DNA of 64,000 bases from Candidatus Aenigmatarchaeota archaeon (GCA_016932735.1 JAFGCI010000003.1:1-64000), one strand, 5' to 3'. Positions 38,631 to 47,909 are shown, counted from the first letter of the stretch. Notes: generated by a model from the letters alone, not told the origin. Numbers and translations are program-made.

Positions 38631-39230
38631 ATGTTCTACGGGAAAAGGGGAAGGTTCAAAAAGTATGAGGATTTAATAGGCAAGAACTTCGCAAAATTAG
38701 GTCTTTCCCCGAACCAGTGGACGATTGTTTCACTGATACTGGGCTTCGCTGCTTTCTATTCTGTAATGACGATGAATTTCATTGAGGCCGCTGTCATAAT
38801 CATAATAACAGCCTTTTTGGATGTGGTTGATGGCTGTGTGGCCCGAACAACTGGAAAAGTCAGCAAGAAGGGAGCTTATCTTGATACGATAATTGACAGA
38901 TATGTCGAATTCCTCATAATATTCGGGCTGTTCTTCGTCCCTCTTCAGGGCTTGTGGCTGCCTTTCCAGGCGTGGCTCTTCATTTATCTGTTCGGAGCCA
39001 TGATGACTACATATGCAAAATCCGCCGCCAAGGAGAAGGAACTGATAAAAGATGAACTGAAGGGCGGAATCCTTGAAAGAGCTGAAAGAATGATGATACT
39101 ATTCTTAGGAATCGTGCTTGCTGCATTCAGTATACAATTACTTGTTTACATAATAGCATTGCTTGCAATTCTTTCGAATTTGAGCGCTTTCCAAAGAATA
39201 AACAAAGTATGGAAAAATAAAAAATCATAA
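38631..39230 (+). CDS. CDP-alcohol phosphatidyltransferase family protein
   Basis: FLDVVDGCVARTTGKVSKKGAYLDTIIDRYVEF (DGxxAR...GxxxDxxxD); start refined. Confidence 0.93.
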   Translation: MFYGKRGRFKKYEDLIGKNFAKLGLSPNQWTIVSLILGFAAFYSVMTMNFIEAAVIIIITAFLDVVDGCVARTTGKVSKKGAYLDTIIDRYVEFLIIFGLFFVPLQGLWLPFQAWLFIYLFGAMMTTYAKSAAKEKELIKDELKGGILERAERMMILFLGIVLAAFSIQLLVYIIALLAILSNLSAFQRINKVWKNKKS

Positions 39231-39470
39231 ATGCTCGTTTTCTCGCAGATAGCATTCTACTTTTCTAATAGCAGCCGGACCGATGTCAGTTTCAGATACG
39301 CCGGCAAGCAAAAGAACATCGGGCTGTAACCTGTAACAGTTTCTTGGCAATTTTTCAATGCCCATACCATTACAGTATTTACCGGATATAGCTAAAGAGC
39401 CTCCGCAAAAAATTCTTCCTTCCATACGAATCACCTTATACACGCTTTCCTCCTTAATTTTTATAAACAT
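39225..39470 (-). CDS. Hypothetical protein
   Basis: 81-aa ORF. Confidence 0.4.
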   Translation of the reverse strand: MFIKIKEESVYKVIRMEGRIFCGGSLAISGKYCNGMGIEKLPRNCYRLQPDVLLLAGVSETDIGPAAIRKVECYLRENEHL

Positions 39471-39482
39471 TTATTGAACCAG

Positions 39483-40022
39483 TCAATCCCATACAGGGCG
39501 GTGCCTGACTTTATTCATAAGCTTGTTAAGTTTTGTTATTTCTTCTCCAGAAAATCTCCAATCTATATGGCTGAACAGATCCTCATTAAGATTGAAAATA
39601 TACCATTCGTCCATATTATAACCGAAAATGTCCTTGATCCTCTTACTGTAAGACCTGGGTATGTTCTTTTCAGATCTTATACCGGGTCCTATGCTTCCTA
39701 AAGTGCTGTTTCCTATAGTCCCGTATCCCGTTTCAGGGTTTCCGTATACAAAAACGGAATGGGCGGGCCTCTGAATCTCACCTGATTGGCTTTCAATGAT
39801 ATCTCTGCTCGATGCAAGACTTAAAATTCTTGGCTTGTGGCCGAGCTGTTCGGCAAGATATGCGGCAACAAGAGCCTTTTCAATGCAGAGTCCGTATCCT
39901 CTCTTCATTACAGACTCCGCCGATCTGACAGAATAATGCTCAGCCGGATTCGACGACCCCAGCTTATCTACATATGACTGAACTTCTGATAAATCATGCA
40001 CGGTGATAGATTGTCTACCCAT
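39483..40022 (-). CDS. Hypothetical protein, possibly transglutaminase-like
   Basis: GYGLCIEKALVAAYLAEQLGHKPRIL and a later His (PAHSVFVYG). Confidence 0.5.
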   Translation of the reverse strand: MGRQSITVHDLSEVQSYVDKLGSSNPAEHYSVRSAESVMKRGYGLCIEKALVAAYLAEQLGHKPRILSLASSRDIIESQSGEIQRPAHSVFVYGNPETGYGTIGNSTLGSIGPGIRSEKNIPRSYSKRIKDIFGYNMDEWYIFNLNEDLFSHIDWRFSGEEITKLNKLMNKVRHRPVWD

Positions 40023-40072
40023 TATATTGATTTGATTCTATAATTTATAAATACCACTTATAAGTAGTCTAT

Positions 40073-40858
40073 TTATATCTTTTTAATTATCCCAGGCATG
40101 GGCTCATAGCATACGCCTTCATTAAGAAGGTCGTTAATGACGGCTTCTATATCGGTGTCGTGGCCCTTTATTTTCGAGAGGAGTTCCGTGTATTTGATGC
40201 CGTCTTGCGAGACTTCGATTATCTTCATAATCTGCTTCCTGAGCTCGAGGCGGTCGTCTCCCGGCTCTTCAGACTTGTTTAGCGAAAGGCTTATCCAGTA
40301 GTCCTTTATGTCCGGATAAGTCCTCTTAATGTATTCAACAATATTGTTCTCGTCCTGATATTTCTCCCTCAGCTTGCTTATAATCTCTCCGGTTTTCTTG
40401 ACCCCTGCTATTTTTTCCGCAGTCTCTAACCTGTGCACAAGCTCTTCTTTATGTGTTATCTTCCTTATCAGTTCCGGCATTACATATATTTCCTCGTTGT
40501 ATTCTTTCAGCCTCCCTACAATGCTTATGAGGTCTCCGGTCTTTACCTTGTTCAGGATATCGAATGATTTCATCGCCTTCTCAATCCTGTTGGCTTCTGA
40601 CTGGTCTTTTGAATTTGATTCGAGCGGTTTGAAAGCCTTTATGCGGACTGTCTCCGTCGAGTCGTCTATCGTTATTGTGCGGAAGTTCTCATTCTCCGAG
40701 GTGAATGAAGCGACAACGGTCCCGACAAGCTCGACCCTGGAAACCTTCTCGCTGTAGAAAGTGACGGCATAACTAGGAACCATTCCTTCCTTTTTTACCC
40801 ATCTCCCATTGACAATATCCTTAACCCTGACCTTTCTTGCAGTCTGTCTCTCAACCAT
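40073..40858 (-). CDS. OB-fold nucleic-acid-binding protein (RPA-like)
   Basis: RVELVGTVVASFTSENENFRTITIDDSTETVRIKAF and C-terminal winged-helix-like region. Confidence 0.8.
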   Translation of the reverse strand: MVERQTARKVRVKDIVNGRWVKKEGMVPSYAVTFYSEKVSRVELVGTVVASFTSENENFRTITIDDSTETVRIKAFKPLESNSKDQSEANRIEKAMKSFDILNKVKTGDLISIVGRLKEYNEEIYVMPELIRKITHKEELVHRLETAEKIAGVKKTGEIISKLREKYQDENNIVEYIKRTYPDIKDYWISLSLNKSEEPGDDRLELRKQIMKIIEVSQDGIKYTELLSKIKGHDTDIEAVINDLLNEGVCYEPMPGIIKKI

Positions 40859-41011
40859 AAAAAGAACCTTACTAAAACCATAGGTTCAAAATCTTTTAAG
40901 CATTTAACTTTTTCAGATTACCAGAATATTTGTTTTTTACATTTTCATGGGTAAAGCAATCGTAAATATTACGAAAAAGCTTTATAAATTTACAGTATTA
41001 TAGTATTTCCT

Positions 41012-41500
41012 ATGAAAAAAGAGACATTGCGAATGGATGAAAAGGACAAGAAAATTCTTCAGATGCTTAAGTCGGATTGCAAGATGCCTGTCAAAAACAT
41101 CTCAAAGGCCATTAACAGCCCGGTAACAACGGTTTATTCAAAAATAAAGAAGATGGAGAAGACGGGCGTTATCAAAGGCTATAAGGCGGTACTCGACAAC
41201 AAAAAACTAGGCTCTGCTGTAACAGCCTTTGTATGTGTTTCATTGATGCCGAGTCATGTCAGATGCAGTTCATGCAACAAGGAATTGAGAAATGAAATAA
41301 AAACAGACGTTACAGAAGAGCTCAAAAAATTGCCTGAAGTCGAGTGCATCTACATGGTGACCGGACCTTGGGATATTATCATGCAACTGAAATCAGAGAG
41401 CGTAGAGAGTGTTGGCGAGTTAATTACAAAGAAAATAAGGTCCATATCAGGCATTATGAATACATTGACTCTCATGTCTGTAAAAGAAGTTAAAGGTTAA
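41012..41500 (+). CDS. Lrp/AsnC family transcriptional regulator
   Basis: DEKDKKILQMLKSDCKMPVKNISKAINSPVTTVYSKIKKMEKTGVIKGY and RAM domain. Confidence 0.93.
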   Translation: MKKETLRMDEKDKKILQMLKSDCKMPVKNISKAINSPVTTVYSKIKKMEKTGVIKGYKAVLDNKKLGSAVTAFVCVSLMPSHVRCSSCNKELRNEIKTDVTEELKKLPEVECIYMVTGPWDIIMQLKSESVESVGELITKKIRSISGIMNTLTLMSVKEVKG

Positions 41501-41504
41501 TTAA

Positions 41505-42092
41505 CTATCCTTTCTTTCTTGCAAAACTGATGTAGCCTGTATGGAAGACGCCTTTATTCTGGGGGTGCGTTCCAAGGGACTTCACTTCAATTGCGCGCAT
41601 AATATTCTCGAAGCTTTCAATATTTTCAAATCCTGATTTTTTGCATTCGAGAACAAATTCTCTCATCTGCTCGATGCTGGGAACGTATGAGACCACCCAC
41701 CCGCCGGGCTTCAGTGCATCGAAAGCGATTTTCACAGCTTTGAAAGTTTCCGGCATGTCAAGGGTTATAAGGTCCAAATCCTTTTCATCGATGCCTTCGA
41801 ATATGTCCTTGTTCTTTATTGTCACGAACTTCCCGAGACCGGCTTTCAGTATATTCTTCAATGCAATCTCTGCATGCTCTTTCCTTATTTCATAGCTTAT
41901 TACAGATCCTTCCGGCTTTACAAGATTGCCAAGATATGCCGCAAGAAAACCCGAGCCAGAACCGGCATCAACGATCCGGAAACCGCTGCAGACACCGGTC
42001 ATTGCCGATATGATGGCCATATCCTTAATGGTAATTATCTGGGGCCCTCTTCTCATCTTCTTGAAAAAATCAGGATAAATTAAATGATGCAT
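41505..42092 (-). CDS. trmI: tRNA (adenine-N1)-methyltransferase, TrmI-like
   Basis: RVVDAGSGSGFLAAYLGNLVKPEGSVISYEIRKEHAEIA pattern; LITLDMPE. Confidence 0.85.
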   Translation of the reverse strand: MHHLIYPDFFKKMRRGPQIITIKDMAIISAMTGVCSGFRIVDAGSGSGFLAAYLGNLVKPEGSVISYEIRKEHAEIALKNILKAGLGKFVTIKNKDIFEGIDEKDLDLITLDMPETFKAVKIAFDALKPGGWVVSYVPSIEQMREFVLECKKSGFENIESFENIMRAIEVKSLGTHPQNKGVFHTGYISFARKKG

Positions 42093-42123
42093 GGTATCAT
42101 TTTGTTAAAAGAAAATATAAAAG

Positions 42124-42297
42124 TGGGGCCACTGGGACATTCGGGGATAGAATCCCTTTCGAACCCAGGTATACGGGTATCTTCTTATTGTCATAGGGTT
42201 AACTTGGAGGTTTTCCCTCAACATACCCTCATAACTCCAATAAATTCCTTTATTGGTTACTGGAGCCCGCCAGGATACCAGGCTACCTCATAGCCCC
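42124..42297 (-). tRNA. tRNA-Trp(CCA) with canonical anticodon-loop intron (42179-42259) and T-loop intron (42138-42157)
   Basis: Spliced: GGGGCTATGAGGTAGCCTGGTATCCTGGCGGGCTCCAG/ACCCGTATACCTGGGTTCGAA/TCCCAGTGGCCCCA. Confidence 0.93.
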
Positions 42298-42411
42298 ACA
42301 TGTCATATTAATTGGGATAGATGCTTTTAAGCATTTATAGAAAAATATACAAATAACTAATAGTGACATTTTTATTGGTGGGGAATCAAATAATATCTAT
42401 CTGGTGGAAAG

Positions 42412-42963
42412 ATGAAACTTTTTGGGGGATCAAGTTCTAACAGGAAAGAAGATATCCAGAAGATAAAGGAAATCAGGGATATAGTTGATAATTCGGGAAG
42501 ACCTATGCAACCTTCTCAAATACCACAAGGTCCGCCCAGGCAGCCGGTGCAGGGACCGCCGAGAGGACCTCCGCAAATAAGACCTCCGGCACAGATACGA
42601 CCGCCCCCGCAACCGGAACCGCAGCCAAGCACGCCTTCTCTTTTCATTAAGATAGAGAGATATCAGGAGATAGCCAAACAGATACAAAGCCTGAAATCGC
42701 TGGCCCTTACGCTGAGGGATGCCATGGAAGCCCTTTCCGAAATGGAGAAGGAGCTCAAGAACGGTATGCAGATGGCACAGGGAGCCCTGGATAAATTCAA
42801 TTACACGCTTCTGCAATTAGATGGTTCACTGATAAGATCTCAGGGAGTTGCGATGAGCCCGACAGAAGATACAAAGGAACTTGAAGAGTATGTCAGGGGC
42901 GTTTACAAGCAGGTCCAGAGAATGAAAGGCGATATGAGAACAATTTCTTCTGTTGAAGACTGA
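42412..42963 (+). CDS. Hypothetical protein with Pro/Gln/Arg-rich linker and coiled-coil
   Basis: PRQPVQGPPRGPPQIRPPAQIRPPPQPEPQP then helical region; ggtgg RBS. Confidence 0.65.
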   Translation: MKLFGGSSSNRKEDIQKIKEIRDIVDNSGRPMQPSQIPQGPPRQPVQGPPRGPPQIRPPAQIRPPPQPEPQPSTPSLFIKIERYQEIAKQIQSLKSLALTLRDAMEALSEMEKELKNGMQMAQGALDKFNYTLLQLDGSLIRSQGVAMSPTEDTKELEEYVRGVYKQVQRMKGDMRTISSVED

Positions 42964-43014
42964 TTTCTGTTAATACTTAAATTAGAGTAGTATTAATATG
43001 TTTATTATCCGCGT

Positions 43015-43258
43015 GCGGGGGTAGCCAAGTGGTCAAACACACGGCCGTTCAGCGGCCAGAAGTGGACTATAGGCGACAGAATCATCATATGGAAAGACGC
43101 ATATTTTATATGCGTCAAAAAAGATTTTGAGCTTTGAGGTGTTTAAGGCGCCGGTGATGTCGATGCTCAAGACCTGTTCACTTAGTGTGTTCGCGGGTTC
43201 GAATGCAATCGCTGAAGCGAAGCCTCTTCAGCAGGAGCCGAAGATCCCACCCCCCGCA
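43015..43258 (+). tRNA. tRNA-Leu(CAA) with three introns: D-loop (43033-43070), anticodon stem 30/31 (43080-43164), T-loop (43204-43244)
   Basis: Spliced: GCGGGGGTAGCCAAGTGG/AGGCGACAG/GCTCAAGACCTGTTCACTTAGTGTGTTCGCGGGTTCGAA/TCCCACCCCCCGCA; class II, CTCAAGA loop. Confidence 0.85.
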
Positions 43259-43286
43259 CTGTTTCAGGATGCAAAAAAAAGGATTT

Positions 43287-43625
43287 CTAAACCATCTTCA
43301 GATGGCCGGTAATCCTGTCTATTTTCTCATCTTCCACAGGTCCTATTCCGAGGACGGTAAGCGAGCCAGCCTCGACCTGCGTATGGCCTGCATCGTGTAT
43401 ATAGCAGGTCTTTATCTTCTGCGAATGGCACTGGTTCCTGATCTGTTCCATCTCTTCGAGACCTGAGACTTTAAGGACGACCTTCTTGGAGCCTTCCCTC
43501 TCCCATTCATCTATCTCTTCACGGGAAGCCTTCTTGTAGAGCTCTATCGCCGCATGGGCCACCTGTGCCGCAATCTTCCCTTTTCCCATCTTAAGGTTCG
43601 TCCTGATTACAAAGACCTGCTTCAT
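43287..43625 (-). CDS. pth2: Peptidyl-tRNA hydrolase Pth2
   Basis: VIRTNLKMGKGKIAAQVAHAA, DAGHTQVEAGSLTVLGIGP. Confidence 0.96.
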   Translation of the reverse strand: MKQVFVIRTNLKMGKGKIAAQVAHAAIELYKKASREEIDEWEREGSKKVVLKVSGLEEMEQIRNQCHSQKIKTCYIHDAGHTQVEAGSLTVLGIGPVEDEKIDRITGHLKMV

Positions 43626-43677
43626 AAGAATAAGTGGATTGTTCAGAATTTAAGTTTTCCATACATATCCGGAAATT

Positions 43678-44055
43678 ATGGTTCGCGGAGCAGTTCAAGT
43701 GGGGACGAATCTTGGAGCTTTCCCATACGAAGTTCTGAATAGATTTTATAGAATGACACATGATGCTGATTTAAATCCTTCTCATGTTCCTGTTTTTCTC
43801 GGAAATCTGGGATTTGTGAGAAAAGGATATATCAAAGAACGCGATTCAAGACCATTGGTATACTCCCTGACTAATGACCATGGATATATTACACTGTTCT
43901 CTGAAGAGCCCAATATTCATGGAGAACAAAAGATACAGCCAACGGAGCTTTCCGGAACTTTGTATGTCTCCAAAAAGCCTTTGAACATGATGGATGGGAC
44001 TGAATTATTGGTAGTGATGAATCTCATAAAAAGCAAGAACATGGGAACCAATTAG
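43678..44055 (+). CDS. Hypothetical protein
   Basis: 125-aa ORF. Confidence 0.5.
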   Translation: MVRGAVQVGTNLGAFPYEVLNRFYRMTHDADLNPSHVPVFLGNLGFVRKGYIKERDSRPLVYSLTNDHGYITLFSEEPNIHGEQKIQPTELSGTLYVSKKPLNMMDGTELLVVMNLIKSKNMGTN

Positions 44056-44387
44056 AAGTTCCAGAACTTCCACCAGACCTTTTCTTTTGGCTTCTCTTCT
44101 GGTTTTATCGGTTTCTTTTGAGGAGTCTCCGGCTTGGCGACCTTTTCTGTTTTCGGTCTTTTGTTCATCTCATCATAGCATGTCATGCATACAATCATAA
44201 CATTTGACTGTCTCTTATCCGTGGAATCGGAGTTCTTATATACAATCTGGGTCGGCATGCCGCGAACGGACATTCCGCATCGCTGGCATCTGTTATCGGA
44301 TGCATCAAGAAGCGATTTCCTGTCATTCCTCGAAGTTTTTCTCATCCTGTTCGATACCTGAGCATATTTCTTATAATTCTGTCCCAT
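44052..44387 (-). CDS. Hypothetical protein with two CxxC motifs and basic C-terminal tail
   Basis: NRCQRCGMSVRGMP...VCMTCYDEMNKR. Confidence 0.6.
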   Translation of the reverse strand: MGQNYKKYAQVSNRMRKTSRNDRKSLLDASDNRCQRCGMSVRGMPTQIVYKNSDSTDKRQSNVMIVCMTCYDEMNKRPKTEKVAKPETPQKKPIKPEEKPKEKVWWKFWNF

Positions 44388-44524
44388 GGCAAATAATTGG
44401 GTTTCGCACCCTTTAATATATTTATATTTTGAAACACGTATTTAGTTACATGCTTTAGGATGAAATCCCAAGATTTCGTGAAAGCAGAATGCCTTTGGCG
44501 CCAGCCAAAGGAGTTCCAAATGAT

Positions 44525-44654
44525 GTCCCTGTAGTCTAGACCGGTCAAGGATTCGAGCCTCTCGAGCTCGAGACCCGGGTTCAAACATTGGTAACCCACG
44601 CATAAAGTGTGGGAGACAGGAAACCGTCTCCAATTGAAATTCCCGGCGGGGACA
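44525..44654 (+). tRNA. tRNA-Glu(CTC) with T-loop intron (44586-44640)
   Basis: Spliced: GTCCCTGTAGTCTAGACCGGTCAAGGATTCGAGCCTCTCGAGCTCGAGACCCGGGTTCAAA/TCCCGGCGGGGACA; BHB CCGGG-TTCA-AAC-ATTGG...CCAAT-TGAA-ATT-CCCGG. Confidence 0.95.
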
Positions 44655-45176
44655 TTAACTTACAACAAGACTTAACGTGGCTTCAGGCTCTAATCTGATT
44701 ACTTTCTCCTTTTCTGTTCTTAAAGACCCGATTAAGGGAACTGCATGCATATACGGGGTAAATCCTGCACCATTCCTGTCATTTATACAAAAGAGTTCAG
44801 GGAATCCGTTAGTTTGGGAAAAGACAAATCCGGCAAAATCCGTATATAACTTCAAACGATTCAATAATTCCCTCGCGAATTCCGCTTCCTTTGTTGAGAA
44901 CGACCAGCAGTCAAGAAGCGTCTTTCTATATCTGACACTGACAGGTTCGTGTTTGACCAATGCCGCCGATATTAATCCCCCATCATTGAAATCTGATCCG
45001 TCACGGACGCGTAGATAGGATTTTCCCTTGAAGAATGATACTGCCCCATTTGATGAATTATGTAAATACAATTTTGTCCCCCTCAGGAAACTATATGTTT
45101 CCGAAGGAGAAATAGGTAAAAGGTACTTAAAATTCACATAAGTTCCATATTCGCTGGGCCTTCCTCTTCTTCCCAT
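44655..45176 (-). CDS. Hypothetical protein
   Basis: 173-aa ORF starting MGRRGRPSEYGTYVNFKYLLPISPSETYSFLRG. Confidence 0.5.
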   Translation of the reverse strand: MGRRGRPSEYGTYVNFKYLLPISPSETYSFLRGTKLYLHNSSNGAVSFFKGKSYLRVRDGSDFNDGGLISAALVKHEPVSVRYRKTLLDCWSFSTKEAEFARELLNRLKLYTDFAGFVFSQTNGFPELFCINDRNGAGFTPYMHAVPLIGSLRTEKEKVIRLEPEATLSLVVS

Positions 45177-45209
45177 ACATGATTCTTGGAAAGCGGTTTT
45201 AAAAGCACT

Positions 45210-45743
45210 CTATAATTCTCTGTAAAAAGTTTCAGCATTTTCATGGAAATTATCGATAGACGTATTATTATCAATGAAATAATCAGCAGAGTTAATTATC
45301 CCATCAATCGCTTTTTCAGTCACATTCTCTTCAACTTTCATGAACTCCTCAAAGGACATCCCGGATTCGCCCTTGTCTCCACGGTTTATGACCCTTTCAT
45401 ACCTTTTCTTTGCATTGCATATTATCGAAACTAGGATAAAATCATCCCCGAACTTGTTTTTCATGCAGTCAAGTTCTTCTTTGAATCTCATTCCGGTAAC
45501 GCAGTAGTTTCCATCTGATATCTTTTCGCAGAGTATTCTGGCAAAGATGTCGTTGCCTTTTTCTTTTCTGGTTTCCATTGCAACGTTGATGAGATTCTCC
45601 CTTGTAATTTCAAGCCCTCTTTCCTCAACCAAAGGAAAGATGCCGTCCTTTGAGAACCCCAATATTATGAATCCGTAATTATCTTTCAGATAGCCTGCAA
45701 AGGTGTCCTTTCCGGAACCTCTCTTGCCCGTCACAGCTATTAC
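45210..45743 (-). CDS. Dephospho-CoA-kinase-like P-loop protein
   Basis: AVTGKRGSGKDTFAGYLKDNYGF Walker A, ERVINRGDKGE LID-like; coordinates approximate at the start. Confidence 0.75.
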   Translation of the reverse strand, partial: VIAVTGKRGSGKDTFAGYLKDNYGFIILGFSKDGIFPLVEERGLEITRENLINVAMETRKEKGNDIFARILCEKISDGNYCVTGMRFKEELDCMKNKFGDDFILVSIICNAKKRYERVINRGDKGESGMSFEEFMKVEENVTEKAIDGIINSADYFIDNNTSIDNFHENAETFYREL

Positions 45744-45849
45744 AACCATAAGATATTCTTTTTCTGTCAAAGTTAATAAATAAAACCGGAATCCGGTTTG
45801 CGTATGTTTCTTTAAGACTTATAAATCACTCCCCTCAATCTAAAGTGGT

Positions 45850-46809
45850 ATGATAAAGGTCGCTAGCTATCAGGAAACGGGGAAGAAGGAGATAGACTCA
45901 ATCCAGAAAGTTGACATGAAAAGCAGGAACGTCATATGGATAGACGGCGAGAATCCGAGCATCGAGGAAAGAAATTCAATTGCAAAGACCCTTGACATGG
46001 ATATGGATTATATTATCGATTATCTTGATGAGGAAGAGCATGCAAGGGTCGAGGTCGAGGACGATTACATATCCATAATCTATACCGTGCCCTTCATAGA
46101 GGGGACGGAAATGGAGACCTCATCATTCGGTTTATTCATAAAACAGAATGTGGTCATGAGCATCCATAAGACGGGCCTGAAAGCCCTTGATACATTCGAG
46201 AAAAACTTTGATAAGACGAAGAACGGCTTCCGGAAGAAGCTTATAACGAACAGGTATTTTTTCATATACAGCATGCTTGACACGATAAACAAGGATTATC
46301 TGAAGACGCTTAATCAGATTGACGACCGTATAGAGGAGCTTAACGCCGAGATATTCAAGAATCCAAGGGACGATCATATCCAGGAAATCCTGAGGCATAA
46401 AAAGACGCTCGTATATTTCAGCAGGGCTCTTCTTGCGAACAAGGAAGTCCTTATGCTTGTGAAGAGGGGGTATCTGCCCAACATGAGCGAGGACGACATA
46501 GATAACTTCGACGACCTTTACAGCGACGTCCTGCAGCTTATAGACATGACATCAACGTACAAAGAACTTATCAACAACAGCATGAACCTTTATCACTCAT
46601 CGATATCGAATGTCATGAACGTGACGATGAAAAAGCTTACAGTCCTTGCCGTAATCTTCGTCGTCCCGACACTCATATCCGGAATCTACGGCATGAATTT
46701 TTCTTGGATGCCGTTTATTTCTGACCCATTCGGTTTCTATTATTCCCTTTTCATCATGGTTCTTCTGATTGCAGGACTTGTTATTTACGTCAGAAGGAAT
46801 GACCTTTAA
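45850..46809 (+). CDS. corA: CorA family Mg2+ transporter
   Basis: C-terminal TM with YGMNF signature (GIYGMNFSWMPF). Confidence 0.95.
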   Translation: MIKVASYQETGKKEIDSIQKVDMKSRNVIWIDGENPSIEERNSIAKTLDMDMDYIIDYLDEEEHARVEVEDDYISIIYTVPFIEGTEMETSSFGLFIKQNVVMSIHKTGLKALDTFEKNFDKTKNGFRKKLITNRYFFIYSMLDTINKDYLKTLNQIDDRIEELNAEIFKNPRDDHIQEILRHKKTLVYFSRALLANKEVLMLVKRGYLPNMSEDDIDNFDDLYSDVLQLIDMTSTYKELINNSMNLYHSSISNVMNVTMKKLTVLAVIFVVPTLISGIYGMNFSWMPFISDPFGFYYSLFIMVLLIAGLVIYVRRNDL

Positions 46810-46848
46810 TTGGATAATTAATTGTGATATTGGGTAATGGTTTGATAT

Positions 46849-46869
46849 CCTTAGGTCTTTGACCTAAGG
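46849..46869 (-). repeat. Hairpin-family unit, short-loop type
   Basis: Minus: GTGCATGCCTTAGGTC-AAA-GACCTAAGGATATC. Confidence 0.55.
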
Positions 46870-47010
46870 CATGCACTCGCTGTGCGATACTATGTGTTGG
46901 TTAGCTACGTTCTATCCAAAGATTGCATTTATAGTTTGTATACCTGTGAAGGGGGGGGGGGTGATTTATAAGTCTTAAATATTATTTATATTTTTAGAGG
47001 TGATTTAAGT

Positions 47011-47214
47011 ATGGAAAATACTCTAGATTTATCTAAAATAGATACTACTTTTAACGGTAGTTCATGTCCCAGATGTAAGAGTGAAAGAATATTCACATAT
47101 AGAACCGAAGACCATGCATTTTCTTGTCATTATATTAGAGATATATCTGAATACGGATGTGGAAATTGTAAGCATGTATGGGTAGGAGAAGCATCATATA
47201 ATGGTTTAGCATAA
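47011..47214 (+). CDS. Hypothetical zinc-ribbon-like protein
   Basis: SCPRCKSERIFTYRTEDHAFSCHYIRDISEYGCGNCKHVW. Confidence 0.55.
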   Translation: MENTLDLSKIDTTFNGSSCPRCKSERIFTYRTEDHAFSCHYIRDISEYGCGNCKHVWVGEASYNGLA

Positions 47215-47281
47215 TCGACTAATATATACTAAAATATACTAAAACATAATTCTAATAAGTCTCCTTTTTACTATATTAACC

Positions 47282-47539
47282 ATGACAACCGAAATAACAG
47301 TCTCTGCCGGGCAGAAAGCAAAGATTAAAACAGGGACTTTCAGTTCTGTTGGCTTTGTTTATTGCGGGATGCCGAATCCCGATGTATTTTCGATTAGCTA
47401 CATGGAGAGTTCGGGCTATCAGGGCTATGCTATGAACGTCTTCTATCCGAAGAAGATTAAGAACATAGTAATAGGGAAAAAGAACTTCATGGTTATCAGG
47501 GTCACGCCTGAATCGATTGCTCTTAGCCCGATGATGTGA
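47282..47539 (+). CDS. Hypothetical protein
   Basis: 85-aa ORF. Confidence 0.5.
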   Translation: MTTEITVSAGQKAKIKTGTFSSVGFVYCGMPNPDVFSISYMESSGYQGYAMNVFYPKKIKNIVIGKKNFMVIRVTPESIALSPMM

Positions 47540-47540
47540 T

Positions 47541-47909
47541 ATGAAAAAACCGGATGTATATTTCGTCAGATTCGGGTTCTGGTTTGGAAATCTTATAGTA
47601 AAGGTCTTGGAAAGGCTTATACCTCGGCTAAGAGATAAGGACGAGAATCTTCACGGATTCAGGAACGATTACCTGAAGGATTTCAATCTCAGTGATAAAG
47701 AGCTTTTCAAAAGATACATGAAACATAACATAAGGTTCTGCTCTACTATATTCTTCTGGTGCTATTTTTCACTCCTTCTGTTACTTCCTTTTGAAGTATT
47801 CACCCTGAAAGGCCAGGCAACGATTCTGGCTGCCTTGTTTATTCTGATGATATTGTTCTTTGTGCTGGGTATAGTTGTTGCTTACAGGCTGAGCAGGAAA
47901 AGAATGTAA
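47541..47909 (+). CDS. Hypothetical membrane protein
   Basis: 122 aa with two C-terminal TM segments. Confidence 0.55.
   Translation: MKKPDVYFVRFGFWFGNLIVKVLERLIPRLRDKDENLHGFRNDYLKDFNLSDKELFKRYMKHNIRFCSTIFFWCYFSLLLLLPFEVFTLKGQATILAALFILMILFFVLGIVVAYRLSRKRM

Noticed and set aside
42430-42816. 128-aa antisense ORF rich in Arg/Leu
   Set aside because: It is the complement of the Pro/Gln-rich plus-strand gene; composition is an artefact of the proline codons.
43043-43057. GGCCG-TTCAG-CGGCC hairpin looking like an anticodon arm with TCA (selenocysteine/opal) or CAG anticodon
   Set aside because: It lies inside the inferred D-loop intron of tRNA-Leu(CAA), and no cloverleaf can be built around it; the CTCAAGA loop at 43166-43172 gives a full class II tRNA.
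43081-43088. ATCATCA loop suggesting tRNA-Met(CAT) at the same locus
   Set aside because: The 3' half does not pair for Met; ATCATC instead pairs with GGTGAT as the intron-closing helix.
44342-44633. ORFs on the minus strand over the tRNA-Glu locus
   Set aside because: They overlap the tRNA and the upstream hairpins, and show no protein-like features.
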